DNA of 64,000 nt from Diabrotica undecimpunctata. Taxonomy: Eukaryota > Arthropoda > Insecta > Coleoptera > Chrysomelidae. The position numbers and the translations under genes are program-made. The stretch lies in assembly GCF_040954645.1 (NCBI RefSeq), contig NC_092803.1, positions 64,807,484 through 64,871,483 on the forward strand, read 5' to 3'. This document shows positions 45,074-55,916 of the stretch, piece after piece. Within the stretch, counting starts at the first letter, position 1. Each line of letters opens with the position of its first letter. Below the pieces are notes generated by a model. The model was not told the origin of the DNA. It did not search any database and was given only the letters and a program-made list of their open reading frames with translations.

Positions 45074-45310
45074 ATACTAGTAAGATTCAATTACTCTCTT
45101 AATTGGGAATAAGCCACAATTAAAGGTTAAAATAAGTTTTTTTTATTTAAACAAATATACCCGCATCAACCACTAAGGGTTATTAGCGGGGAGACATACA
45201 CAAACAGTAAGATACATATTGTTAGATAAAAGAAAAATATATATATATTTTTTTTCAATCTGGTATATAGTTTAGTCATTAGTCAACTTAATAAAGACTG
45301 TAAGTTTGAG

Positions 45311-46843
45311 TTAGACACTTTTTAAATTGTCACTAAGGGCACACGCGATTCTTTCGTTCTGGTACACTGGACACTCGACAATTATATGTTTCACTGACAA
45401 CTGAGTGTTGAACTTGGTACACATCGGAGCAGCCTCCTGGTTGAAGATATGAGTGTGGGTAAGGAAAGTATGTCCTATTCGGAGTCGGTTGATGATGACT
45501 TGGTCTTTTCTATTACTCGGTAAGATGAGTTTGGTTCCTACTTGACTTAGACATTCCTTGAGTTTGTTGGCAGTGTGATCCCAAGTAGTTTGCCACGCTC
45601 TGTACACGTGGGCTTTGATATTTACTTTGTGATCAGTCCAAGGCATTTGATTTATGATAGCAATACTTTGGTCGGTTATTTCATTGCTTGCCAGAGAGTC
45701 CACTTCCTCATTATAACTTATTTCCATATGGGAAGGTACCCAGATTAAGGAAATATCTTTTTGTTGAGTCTGTAGATAAGATAACTCTTCTTTGATCTTG
45801 AGAAGTATGGCGTGAGTATATAGCTGTTTTATTCCAAGTAATGCGCTCATTGAATCGGTGATGATAACAAATGGAGATTTGTCTTTTAGAAGCATGAGTA
45901 ACTTCAGTGGTTTTTCTATCGCTTTTAATTACTAAGGAATAATCTTGGAATATTTTTGGTTGATTCAAAATTTGTAATTCATTGTTTGTTTGTGAGAAAG
46001 TGGTTTGTTCCTTTGTAGCTGATGTTAATTCATGGTTTTGTATGGTATTGGGTTCTGGTTCCATTAATGTTTCGGTATCTTCTTGGTATTGGTTTCGTGG
46101 TTGTTCTTGTAGCCGATTATAATCTTCATTGGTAGAGTTATGTTTATTATTTATGATGATAAAGAAGGACAGTCATGATCGTGATGTCCGACAATCTTGC
46201 ATCTGGAGCAGTTTAAACCATCTATGAAAATATATAGTGAATATGATGTATTGCCAAATGAGATTAGAAATGAGTCAGAAATTGATGTACTTTCTAAAGG
46301 ACTTATGAACATTTGCCTCCTAAAGCTGAGCACGTGGCTGTATTCTGGGTCTTGCATGCCTACTCGTAGAAACGTCATGTTGAAGGCGGATTTTATATCC
46401 ATAGTTTTTAAGTGCTCTTCAATTATGCTATTAGGTATAGTAGGACATACATTAGATATGATTAGTCTCTGGGCAGGCGTTATAAGTCTTCTTACTTCAA
46501 TCTGGTTACCATCAATATTTATATATTTGTGGGAGCTAAGAAATTGATCAACTACATATTTAGAGGAAATGTAGATGCAGATGCGGTTGGTTGCTATTTT
46601 GGATGCCCAAACAACATTTTTGGGCTGTACTATTGATCTAACAGCTTTTACATATTCGAAAACTTTTATTCCTTGTATAGATAAAAGTATAATGTTTTGG
46701 TCTTTTAAAGGATGTTTGAAACTGTTTAATACATTGGACTAAGATATATGTGACGTAGTGAGTATATTTTGTGAGGTAGTGAGTATATTTCGTGAGGTAG
46801 TGAGTATATTTCGTAAGGTAGTAGCTGATTCCGGTTCATCCAT
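45311..46843 (-). pseudogene. gag-like ORF1 joined to RNase H, RT deleted
   Basis: The minus strand starts MDEPESATTLRNILTTSRN at 46843; a TAG follows near 46740. In the same frame: PLKDQNIILLSIQGIKVFEY, VVWASKIATNRICIYISSK, MDIKSAFNMTFLRVGMQDPE, then a knuckle CSRCKIVGHHDHDC (about 46190) and a Gln/Asn-rich tail (46064-45900). Within a few codons the sequence changes to an RNase H domain: FVIITDSMSALLGIKQLY, SLIWVPSHMEISYNEEVDSL and a C-terminal CTKFNTQLSVKHIIVEC finger, ending at 45311. In complete I/jockey-type elements an endonuclease and RT of several hundred residues lie between these parts. The deletion junction is near 45900. Confidence 0.8.
46752..46822. repeat. 21-bp tandem repeat in ORF1 start
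   Basis: Three-plus copies of a 21-bp unit (GTGAGGTAGTGAGTATATTT) encode repeated NILTTS on the minus strand, just after the ORF1 start. It is in frame with the gag, so it expanded without shifting the reading frame. Confidence 0.85.
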
Positions 46844-47257
46844 CTTCCCCCTCAGAATTTACATACATTGGCACAGAGGATCTGCAGCCGGACCGCTACT
46901 TAATAAAATTGTACTGCAGCCTAATTACTTGTTAGAAGCAAGAACCAGCAAAAAGTTGTTGTCGATAATCGACAAGTTAAATTGAAATCGATAAAATATT
47001 TTGCCTTTTAAACTTCTGATTTTAAGGTTATTATTGATGCAGTTTTATACTCACAGAATTCTACGATTTTCAGTACACTGTCACATTTAACTTTAAGTTG
47101 CAAACAGTATAAAAATTAAAATATATTTTTAATTTTAACTACTAGTAATTTGTCAGAACCGATATAAAGCTGTATGATCTGCTAGATATCGGGGCCGGAC
47201 CAAAATAAGTTTATTATTGTTATAATTTCCACTTCGGAAATCGTTCTCATATCATGG

Positions 47258-47830
47258 TTTTAACCTTGTTTAGACTATTGCTTCTTCAAGGAAGGGATAC
47301 TCCTTTTCTTGCGGCGGAGCGATGGGGGTGGAAACTTTCTTTTAGGAACCCTGGTTAGTATTTGCCCTCGGCGATTGCATGGCGTCTTTAGTAATAATTT
47401 TGGCTTAGTTGTTCGAGCCTGCAATAGTGCGAAGTACATACCTCCTACTGGGGGATAGGATTCTGTCCTTAATCGGTGTTAGATTGGCTACCTGTATGTG
47501 TGCTGATGGATAGTATCGTGCAAAATCTAAGAATTTTCCTTTCAGTGGTCATGATGGTGTTAATTTGACGGGCGTTAAATGATGTGTAGACGCATGCCTT
47601 GTATTCGAGTATCGGTCTTATGAAGGTTTTATAGGTGTGCAATAGTATTTTAGTTAACGTCTTGCCATTTTATCGGACTGCCAGGAGTCTTAATGTCTTT
47701 CTTACCCAGTCTAGGGTGTTTTGTAAGTCGGTTTTCTAGTTGAGTGTCCTGCTACAATGAACTTCCAAATGAGAAAATAAGAAACCGACTTTTTGAGGAT
47801 AAAGTCTTTTCCTATCAAGGTTATAGTTCT
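47258..47830 (-). pseudogene. Jockey-like RT C-terminal fragment nested in the PLE arm
   Basis: The minus strand has TNTLDWVRKTLRLLAVR, LLHTYKTFIRPILEYKACVY, FNARQINTIMTTERKILR and STHTGSQSNTD in successive frames. That is the post-palm thumb region of jockey/CR1-type RTs (YKxFIRPxLEYGxxVW in the family). It interrupts the PLE terminal module: ...CGTTCTCA continues at ATTTTACTTTTTGTTACTTGG after 47835. No clear target duplication found. It is GC-richer than the flanking PLE sequence. Confidence 0.7.
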
Positions 47831-48555
47831 AAAAAGACAAACATTAATAAAGTAAGCAAATTTTACTTTTTGTTACTTGGTGAAAAATTCTTCTAATAAT
47901 TTAATCTTATCTGAGTCATTCATAATGGCAATTCAGACATATATTAAATATTTTAAAGTAGACGACTTTAAAATGATATTGCCAATATTGCTGAGTTGCG
48001 TTCCTAAGGCGACTTTATTGTAAGATAGTTCATTCGATTACATGAAATCAACTTAAATTTGAGAATACCCATCAGAAAAATTATAGCATGTGATTCGTCT
48101 TTAAAAGACAACAACATGCCATGATAACAGTAAAATTCATCTGTTAGTGATTTCATAGTAAATCATAGGACAAAAACATCATAATACTATCCAGAATTAG
48201 TAAGTATTTGGTCTTATAAATACCAAAATAAACACCAAACTCTGATTTTATGTTTATGTTATGTAAAAATATAAATAATGTATCCTCGATATATTACTGA
48301 TTTACTAATAGTGGTATTTTCTTTTTATTAACTACCTCTTTTAATATGGGTAACCAGATATCCTACTGCATTTTGCCGAGGAATTAATTTGCGACACAAT
48401 CCGTCTCATTTACCATAATTAAAACCGCTTCTTTTCTTTTTACCATCTGTTTTTTTAGAACTATACTTAAATCATTCCATTAAACCCAATGTTCAATTTA
48501 GACAATAACATTTACCACGGAAAAGGAATATAATAATGCAATACCGTTAAAACAA

Positions 48556-49035
48556 ATATATTATAGGAAAATATCAATACCATACATAAAAGGATTATCA
48601 GAAAAACATAAAAAGATAGGAAATAAATTCAACATTTCAAAAACATTTAAAATAAAAAACACATTGAGATCTACTTTATCTAAAACTAAACCCGAGAATG
48701 AACAAGAAAAAAACAAAAAATTTTATTTATAAATTACCTTGTGAATGCGATCAGTTTTATTTAGGTAAAACATCAAGGCCATTAAATGGTAGAATAAGTG
48801 ATCAGTCTTAAATTAAAAATAGTGAATTTGATAGATCTTAAATATTTAAACCTGCATGAGAAAATAAATCTAGGGTTTAAGGTAACAATTTAAGTGTAGT
48901 CCCAGAAGGAACAGACGGTAAACAAGGGAAAATCAAAGAAGTTGCTCTAATTATGCTAAATGAGACCAATTGTGTAGCAAATTTTTGTCGGCAGAATGCA
49001 GTAAGATCTGGTTACCCGCATTAAAAGAGCAAGTT
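48556..49035 (+). pseudogene. PLE C-terminus with GIY-YIG domain (second PLE family)
   Basis: The frame gives YRKISIPYIKGLSEKHKKIG, NISKTFKIKNTLRSTLSKTK, then after a frameshift in an A-run FIYKLPCECDQFYLGKTSRP. The CxC(x)nFYLGxTSRPLxxRI block is the N-terminal part of a GIY-YIG nuclease as found at the end of Penelope-like polyproteins. Further on ALIMLNETNCVANF marks the C-terminal end. Stops lie at about 48810 and beyond. The family differs from the PLE pair at 28.7-33.1 kb. Part of its coding end is repeated, inverted, in the left arm (48345-48433). Confidence 0.82.
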
Positions 49036-49683
49036 AATAAAAATAAAATACCACTATTAGTAAGTCAGTAACATACCGAGGATACATCATTTATGTTTTT
49101 TAATAACATACATATAAAAATCAGAGTTTGGTGTTTATTGAAATTAAACTAAAAATATGTCCAAATACTTACCAAGTCCGGATAGTATAATGAGGTTTTT
49201 TCCTGGTGTTTCCTCATGATTTACTATGGAATCAATAACAGAAGAATTTTACTGTCATCATGGCATGTGGTTGTCTTATTAAAGACGGATCAAATGCTTG
49301 GATTTTAATGACAGATATTCTCAAGTTAAAATTGATTTTATGTAATTGAATGGACTTACAATAAAGTCGTCTCAGGAACGCGACTCAGCAATATTGGCAA
49401 TATCATTTTAAAATCGTCTACTTTAAAATGTATAACATTTGTCTGAATTTTCTATATAAATAAGTCAGATAAAATTGAATTATTGGAGTGTTTTCACCAA
49501 GTGACAAAAAACAAAATTTGTGTAATTCATTAATGTTTTTTATTTTAAGAACGATTATCGAAGTGCAAATTGTAACGTCAATAAACTTATTTTAAACTTA
49601 AATTGCGGCTTATTCCCAATTAAAATAGTAATTGCTTTAAGAGGCCACAAGAAAATAACTTTAGAATAATACTAGTAAGATCC

Positions 49684-50547
49684 ATATTACACTGTATAAT
49701 TAATAGTAGGAAAATATCGGCTCTTCATTTAAGTACATTTTTAGTTAAATACTCCAGTTGAAAAATAAAAACGTGAGTTGGTGAAGTTCCTGTGTAGGAG
49801 TTACATCAATTATCAGTAATAAACGAAAATATCCATTTTGGAGCAAAAGAAGAACCATTGAATATTTTAAATGCAAACAAGATTTTCTCATCTTTTCTGT
49901 TTTTTTTTACTCCGGTTTAATTGCTTTGTTAGAGTTTTGATACAGGACCGCATTCAAATCTAATAGCTAGTTTTAAAGTTTATTTAAATGATTAATATTA
50001 ATCTTAAATTAGCTCAAAAATGACAAGTATTTCACGACCAATGCCTAAAAAACCTACTTATTAGTTAACAGTACTCTTAATTTTTCATCCAACAAGCAAG
50101 CTATTGTATGCAGTTCGTTAGAAAATGTAAAATAAGAAGATTGCCTTGTATCACTTAGATCAGTTATATCTTTAAAAGATATAATGTTGTTCTAGCGTAT
50201 GGCTAACAACAAGATTTGTATTTATTTATCTCTAGAAGAATTAGTTGACAAATTTATTAATATTGATCAAGTAAAAATCAGAGTAAGCAATTAATAAATA
50301 AAAGGCAAAAGATTATTGACTCCTAGTGAATGACTAATAATATCCAATGTATGCCCAACAGTTCCATATAATATATTAAAAACAGAACTACAGATACTAT
50401 GTGTTAAACTTATGTCTCCCATATTGTTTTTTAGAATTGACACATTTTCTCCCCAATATCAGCACGTACTAAGTTTCCGTAGACAAGTATATATTTCACC
50501 CTTAGTAGACCTAATGCTTCCAGAATCGTTGTTAATTTATTATGACA
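49684..50547. other. No gene recognised
   Basis: AT-rich spacer after the PLE target duplication. Nothing coding or repetitive recognised. Confidence 0.5.
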
Positions 50548-50698
50548 ATAAAAACTATAGAACATAATGACGGTATTAGATTTTTGTTTCAATACAGGGC
50601 AGCGGCGAACCGCTTATACGTATTTCGACCTCTTTAGGTCTCCTCAGAGCGGTATATCCACTGCTCTGACTCAAAACAAAAATATAAAAACTATAGAA
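50548..50698 (-). mobile_element. 121-bp mini-insert with 15-bp target duplication and hammerhead
   Basis: ATAAAAACTATAGAA occurs exactly at 50548-50562 and 50684-50698. The 121 bases between (50563-50683) differ sharply from the AT-rich flanks and contain a complete hammerhead ribozyme fold on the minus strand. Near the ends, ATTTTTGTTT and AAACAAAAAT are inverted to each other and could form an outer stem. A duplication of this length points to insertion by target-primed reverse transcription, not cut-and-paste. It has no coding capacity and no tRNA-like promoter boxes that I can see. Confidence 0.75.
50599..50664 (-). ncRNA. Type I hammerhead ribozyme candidate
   Basis: Minus strand, in order: distal stem I GCAG (50664-50661), inner stem I ACCGCT (50653-50648), core CTGAGGA (50647-50641; CUGANGA), stem II GACCT-AAAG-AGGTC (50640-50627), core GAAA (50626-50623), TACGTA in the stem III position (50622-50617), TA before the cleavage site (50616-50615), then AGCGGT (50614-50609) and CTGC (50602-50599) closing stem I. 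All conserved core bases are present. Stem III is a 6-base self-complementary sequence, too short to fold alone but able to pair between two copies, as in dimeric hammerheads. The stem I internal loop is where loop-loop contacts with stem II usually form. Confidence 0.75.
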
Positions 50699-51289
50699 TT
50701 TTTATGTTTTTAGACCAACCACATAATTCCTCAAACTGTTCTATTGAATCTACTGTGCATAGGTCTACTTTAGGGAAGCGACCCTGCCCAAGCGAGGCAT
50801 GCTTTACTCTCAACTCCTCACTAAGAGAAAACATGTGTCATCCCTTTATATTTACAAAATTTAGTTACCTTTTTCTTATCCTCTCCAGATAAAGGGCAGC
50901 TGAGATCATGCGATCATCAGGACGAGCTTGTAAGCAAAGTACCAGTAAGGTACAGAGGAAATGATCCTAGGTCGGCTTAAAACTAGAATACCACAAGCAT
51001 GAATGGAGCAGTCTTAATGGTTGTGGTATTGCGAGAGGAAAGGCAACGAAAAATCACCCGATTATTATTCCCAAGTATATTCATAATGACACTGACATAC
51101 GATAAGAAAAGGTATACTGATCCTAGTCCTTGGACAACAAGAATCGGCATAAGAAGACAAGCACGCAAGGCTTTTTAAACCGTTATTTAGCGAAATCCCT
51201 GTGACAATAGGAAAAACAAATAAGAATAAATTCGGGTATGAGAATTGGCACATAAAATGGGAGAATTATCTATAGGCTCGGTAAGAAAC

Positions 51290-52141
51290 TAAACACCATA
51301 TACGAAATGGTGGACTGAAATACCGGAGACTGGAAAATGTAGCATAGATGACCACAACGTAATCTACTTCGGAGAAGAAGGCAGTAACCACTGGAATGGC
51401 GTGGCATTTATTGTACATAAAGAAGTCTGTAGTTGTATTAAATCTGTAAGTTACATTTCTATCAGAGTCATCACGACGCAATTAAACACAAAGCCAGTAG
51501 ATATTTATCTAGTCCAAGTTTAGGCGCCCACGGCGAGCAGTAGTGAAGATGATATAGAGAAATTTTATGATGATATAGAGATGATAATATACAAAAAGTA
51601 TGAAGCTATTAATAAATTCAAACAACAATGGAAGACTGATGAAATATTAAGACTAATCGAAAACAGGCTAGAACATAAAAACACTGAAAAATACAACAAA
51701 ATCAATAAATAAATTAAAGGGAATTTCCGGTTTCAAAAGAAAAATGGTACAGCAACAAATGCATTGAAATAAAAGGACTGCAGAATAACACGTTTAATAT
51801 GTACAACAAAGTGCAAGAAATAACTGGATCATATAGGTCAACTTCAAGTAGTTTACTTGATAAACAAAGAAATACCATAGTCAATAAACAAGACAAACTG
51901 GAGGAAGAGAGGAGGAATATATTGAGGAACTGTGTATTTGATGACCTAAAAACAGAAATACAAATCCAAAATATATCGACCGGTACAAACATAACTCTTG
52001 GATGAAATGGAAAGAGCTATACAACTACCAAAAAATAGGAAAGCAATCGTTCCAGATGAAATTCCCAGCGAAATAATCAAACTACTCGACGATAAAGGAA
52101 AAAATTCTCTTCCAAAGCTTTTCAATAAAATATACAAAACA
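51290..52141 (+). pseudogene. RTE-like element A: endonuclease end and RT start
   Basis: Endonuclease blocks: EIPETGKCSIDDHNVIYFGE, GSNHWNGVAFIVHKEV, SYISIRVITTQLNTKPVDI, APTASSSEDDIEKFYDDIE. Linker: TDEILRLIENRLEHKNTEKY, then MYNKVQEITGSYRS and IVNKQDKLEEERRNI, EIQIQNISTGTNITL, and the RT entry block PDEIPSEIIKLLDDKG at about 52050. It then ends abruptly at about 52141, where element B restarts from an equivalent position of a related family. Several stops. Sequence upstream to about 50900 may be more of the same endonuclease but is too decayed to call. Confidence 0.75.
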
Positions 52142-53757
52142 GTTTAAATAAAATATAGCTAAAATCTGGACAGATTATGCTTCGTCCCTCTTTGCAGACA
52201 ACAGACCGAATCTGCCAACTACTAACCTATCTACAGAAACTTTGTCCGGTCCTCCGATTATTCGCGCCGAGGTGGAGTACGCTATAAAAATAGCAAAACT
52301 GGGCAAGGCCCCTGGACCGGATGGCATTACTACGGAAGCCCTAAAACTGTTGGATGATGACAACATCGACACTCGGGTAACAATCTTCAATGCCATATAT
52401 GACACCGGTCACATTCCAACGGATTGGCTTTGTTCAACCTTCATAATGATCCCTAAATCACAAAGAGCGACAAGGTTCAAGGACCACAGACTGATTAGCT
52501 TGATGAGTCATTTACTTAAAATATTTCTTCGCATACTACGCATACACAAGAATGTTCAGAAAACTAGAAGAGCTGAGCGGCGAGACACAATTTGGTTTCA
52601 AGAAGGGACTCGGGACGCGCGAAGCATCATTCTGCTTGAATACCCTGGTACAAAACTGTATGGACCAACGAAAAGATATCACATTCCTCGACTACGAAAA
52701 AGCTTTTGACACCGTAAAACACGATAAAATAATAAAAATGCTACACAATGCTGATATTGATGAGAAAGATATAAGAGTTATCCAGAATCTCTATTGGAAT
52801 CAAAAGGCACGTGTGAGGCTGAACAAATCAACAAACACAGAGGAATTCGAAATTTTACGAGTGCGACAGGGGTGTATTTTGTCTCCTATGCTGTTCAACC
52901 TCTATGTGGAGAATGTTTTTGCAGAGGCACTTGAAGGCACTGATTGTGGTATAAAGGTCAACGGGTACCCGATAAATAACATTCGTTACGCTGACGACAC
53001 CGCAATAATCACAGATAACGAACATGATATGCAGTAGATACTAAATAAAATAAACACCACAGGAAAAACATATGGCCTGAAGATAAATGCTGGAAAAACA
53101 AAATGCATGACAATAAGAAAGGGCGCATTTTTCAGAGTACAACTGCACGTAGATAATGCTCCAATCGAGAAAGTGAAAACATTCAAATACTTGGGAATGA
53201 TGGTGAATGACCAATGGGATCCTCAACAAGAAATAAAATGCCGTACCGAACAAGCAAGACAAGCTTTTCTTAAATTTAAACCGCTACTTTGTAACCGCAA
53301 TCTTTCCTTCAATCTCCGTTACAGAATGCTATGTATGGTCCATATTGTTATACGGCATGGAGACATGGACGTTGAAAATATCTTCCATTAACAAGTTGGA
53401 AGCCTTCGAAATGTGGACCTTGCGAAGAATGTTCCGCATACCATGGACAGATAGGGTGAGAAACGAGGAAGTCCTAAGAAGAGCAAATACTGAGAGAGAA
53501 TTGCTCAGCTTGATCAAGGTACGAAAGATTGGATACCTGGGCCATATCCTGAGAGGGGTAAAATACGCAATCCCTCAACTAATTATCCAAGGAAAGATTG
53601 AGGGCAAGGGAGGAGTAGGTCGCAAACAAATGTCGTGGCTGCGAAATATAAAGAACTGGACAGGCGTAACTAACACTGGCGAACTTTTGCATGCCGCAAA
53701 AGACAGACGTCTGACCTTAAGATAATTCGCCAACGCACTATAGGTGCACGGCACCAT
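52142..53757 (+). pseudogene. RTE-like element B: reverse transcriptase, nearly complete
   Basis: RT domain from AEVEYAIKIAKLGKAPGPDG (52265) through IPTDWLCSTFIMIPKSQ, a frameshift near 52560, GETQFGFKKGLGTREA, ITFLDYEKAFDTVKHDKI (Asp of motif A), VRQGCILSPMLFNLYVEN, IRYADDTAIITDN (catalytic YADD at 52987-52998), a TAG at 53036-53038, LKINAGKTKCMTI, TFKYLGMMVND, then after another frameshift LEAFEMWTLRRMFRIPWTD, LGHILRGVKYAI, QMSWLRNIKNWTGV, ending near 53725. The (GAA)n-type tail (AGAAGAAG) follows at 53756. This is the best-preserved RT in the window. Three lesions are evident. Confidence 0.88.
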
Positions 53758-53844
53758 AAGAAGAAGATACGAAACAGAGCATATACCTACAGACTAGCTA
53801 CTGTCAACATTAGTAATAACCTAAAAAAATAAACGCTAAATAAT

Positions 53845-54930
53845 ATAGTGATCATCGCACCATCAGTCTAGTGACTCATGCACTGAAAATTTTCTTAAGA
53901 ATACTGTAGTTAAAAACTTAAAACAAAATAGAAGTAACAATAAGCAAAACAGTTTGGTTTCAGAAACAACCTTGGAACCTAAGAAGCATTATTCTGTTTT
54001 CAGGTCTTGGTTTAAAGATGTAAGGATATAGAACAACCATGTATTTTATCAACTTCAAAAATGCCTTTGACCGGGTCACCCATGAAAAACTGACAGGTGT
54101 CTTGAAAGAGGTGGGAATTGATGACCAAAATCTCCGTATCATCAAAAATTTGTATTGGCATCAATGTGCAAACATACGAATTGGTCAGAACATGACGGAA
54201 GTAGTGGAAATACAACGTCGAGTGAAGCAAGGGTGTATTTTATCGCCTCTTATTTTAATATCTACTCATAATCTATTTTTAAATAAGCCTAGGGGAGAAT
54301 GAACCCTATGAGAAACGGGATTAATATCAATAATCTTAGATACGCAGACGACACTGTAAAGCTTAACACTTCTAAGACAAAACTTATAGTTGTCATACAC
54401 AACAAACAATGAACATCAGAGCATATGGAATAGAGTTAGAAGGAATCCACAACATCACCTATTTGGGGGCCAATGTTAACGATGACTGGGATATAAACAA
54501 AAAAATACAAATACGCATTGAAAGAACCAGAACCGCCAGATTGATATGGTACCACATAGCATAGAGAACTGGACTCCTATAGCTAAACTAACGAAAAAAG
54601 ATCTTTGCGATGTGAGTTTTCTGACTAATATTGTGAATAAGTTTGGTCGATCAAATAACAAATGAAATAGTTTTACACCGAATGAAAAAGAGCACATAAA
54701 TAAACGAACCAATAAAAATTTTAAAGTTAAAATCTTTTGGCCATACAATGAGACATCCAGAGAGGTATAACCTTTTACATCTCATAATACAGGGCAAGAT
54801 CGCCGGAAGAAGTGCCCAGGCTGTAGAAAAACATCCTAACTCCGGAATCTTCGAGAGTGGTATCAAGAGACATCCGGTAATCTGTTTCGAGTTGCCGTAA
54901 ACAAAATTATTATTGCCAATATGATCACCA
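53845..54930 (+). pseudogene. RTE-like element C: RT with internal deletion
   Basis: Blocks: SLVTHALKIFLRIL (about 53868), MYFINFKNAFDRVTHEKLTG (54039), VGIDDQNLRIIKNLYWHQ, VKQGCILSPLILI, NNLRYADDTV near 54338. The palm then jumps straight to LNTSKTKLIVVIHN, so the sequence between YADD and the following helix is missing. GIHNITYLGANVNDDWDI follows, and a C-terminal RYNLLHLIIQGKIAGR block at 54756 to about 54930. The frame breaks several times. It is a third relative of elements A and B in the same orientation. Confidence 0.78.
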
Positions 54931-55338
54931 ACATTTATTTATCTAACAGGGTATTAAAAGAAAAAGCATAGTAAATAACACAGTAACTACAGTAGACATT
55001 ATAACTGACCTAACACTATATTCAGCACAAATTCATTCAGAATCAAATTATTTTGTAGAAGACACTCAATCTAAACAACGCAGAAATAAAGACATAAATT
55101 TAAATACGCCAAGACCAGAAACCGACACCCACAGATAAAGGTATAAACGATAATAAACTAGGATTATAAACCAACGATTCATTGTTAACTCTACAAATTA
55201 GCGCAGAACCAACACAGCAAACATAGAGCAAAACAGCTTTCTTAGAAACAGTCACACCACCTGAAACTCCTGAATGCTTTATACAGACTGCTAAAGATAT
55301 ACGTTCAAAAAGAAAAAAATTATCCCAAAGCGTTTTTA
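54931..55338. other. Unidentified degenerate coding-like sequence split by the hAT element
   Basis: One frame reads IITDLTLYSAQIHSESNYF and TPETPECFIQTAKDIRSKRK, with stops. Removing the hAT element joins it to 58249 onwards. It looks like an old polyprotein remnant, but I recognise no family. Confidence 0.35.
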
Positions 55339-55916
55339 GTTATCAGTAGACTTCGGCAAATATGCATATTGCATATTTTGCATATTGTGCATATTTTATG
55401 CAAATATTTCATATTTTGGCATATTTGTATAAAAGTTTGCATAAAGTGCATAAAAGTTCAGATTTTTATACTGTATTTGAAAATTTTTAAACATACCAAT
55501 TTATTTCAATTCTTGTATAAAATTTTGTAGTCATTTTAATCAAGAAATGATCTAAGTACGTAATCTCTACAGATACAAAACATTTAAAATTTCAAAGAAG
55601 ATCAATTTAAGTAGCCCTCAACATTCTTAGAAAGTCTCGGTCACTGAGGCATTCAGTTATTGGATAATCGCTAAGGGTTCGCTCATTTGCATTTTATGAT
55701 CTAATCCCCAAATCTGTCTACAATTTATTGTATCTTAACAGCAGGTAAACGGCTAATAGTTTTGTTCCTAATTTAGGGATTTTCCAAAATCTCCCAGTTT
55801 ATTGAATTAGGTACCTAAACATTTCTAATTTGATGCTCAGATTTGTAAATCATTTTTGTTTTGATATTCAAAGCGTAAACATTGTGCGTAACAAAAAGGA
55901 AGATTGTGATTTTATA

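Larger units (their letters stand above)
45129..47212 (-). mobile_element. Non-LTR element nested in the PLE arm, 11-bp target duplication
   Basis: AAAATAAGTTT occurs at 45129-45139 and 47202-47212, and the PLE module reads continuously if the sequence between is removed. On the minus strand the element starts with GC-rich GTCCGGCCCCGATATC at 47201 and ends in a poly(A) run at about 45140. Both ends therefore appear intact. The body is internally deleted: an ORF1-like gag is joined to an RNase H domain with no endonuclease or RT in between. Confidence 0.85.
45074..49683 (+). mobile_element. Palindromic Penelope-like element with 15-bp target duplication
   Basis: Direct repeats ATACTAGTAAGATTC (45074-45088) and ATACTAGTAAGATCC (49669-49683) flank the whole. 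Just inside, AATTACT...TTGGGAATAAGCC on the left is the inverse of GGCTTATTCCCAATTAAAAT on the right. The left arm (45089-48433, excluding two later insertions at 45140-47201 and about 47258-47830) is the inverted form of 48933-49668, including the last PLE codons. The loop 48434-48932 holds the rest of the coding remnant. PLEs are known for partial inverted or tandem terminal repeats; this is a clear bounded example. Confidence 0.8.
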
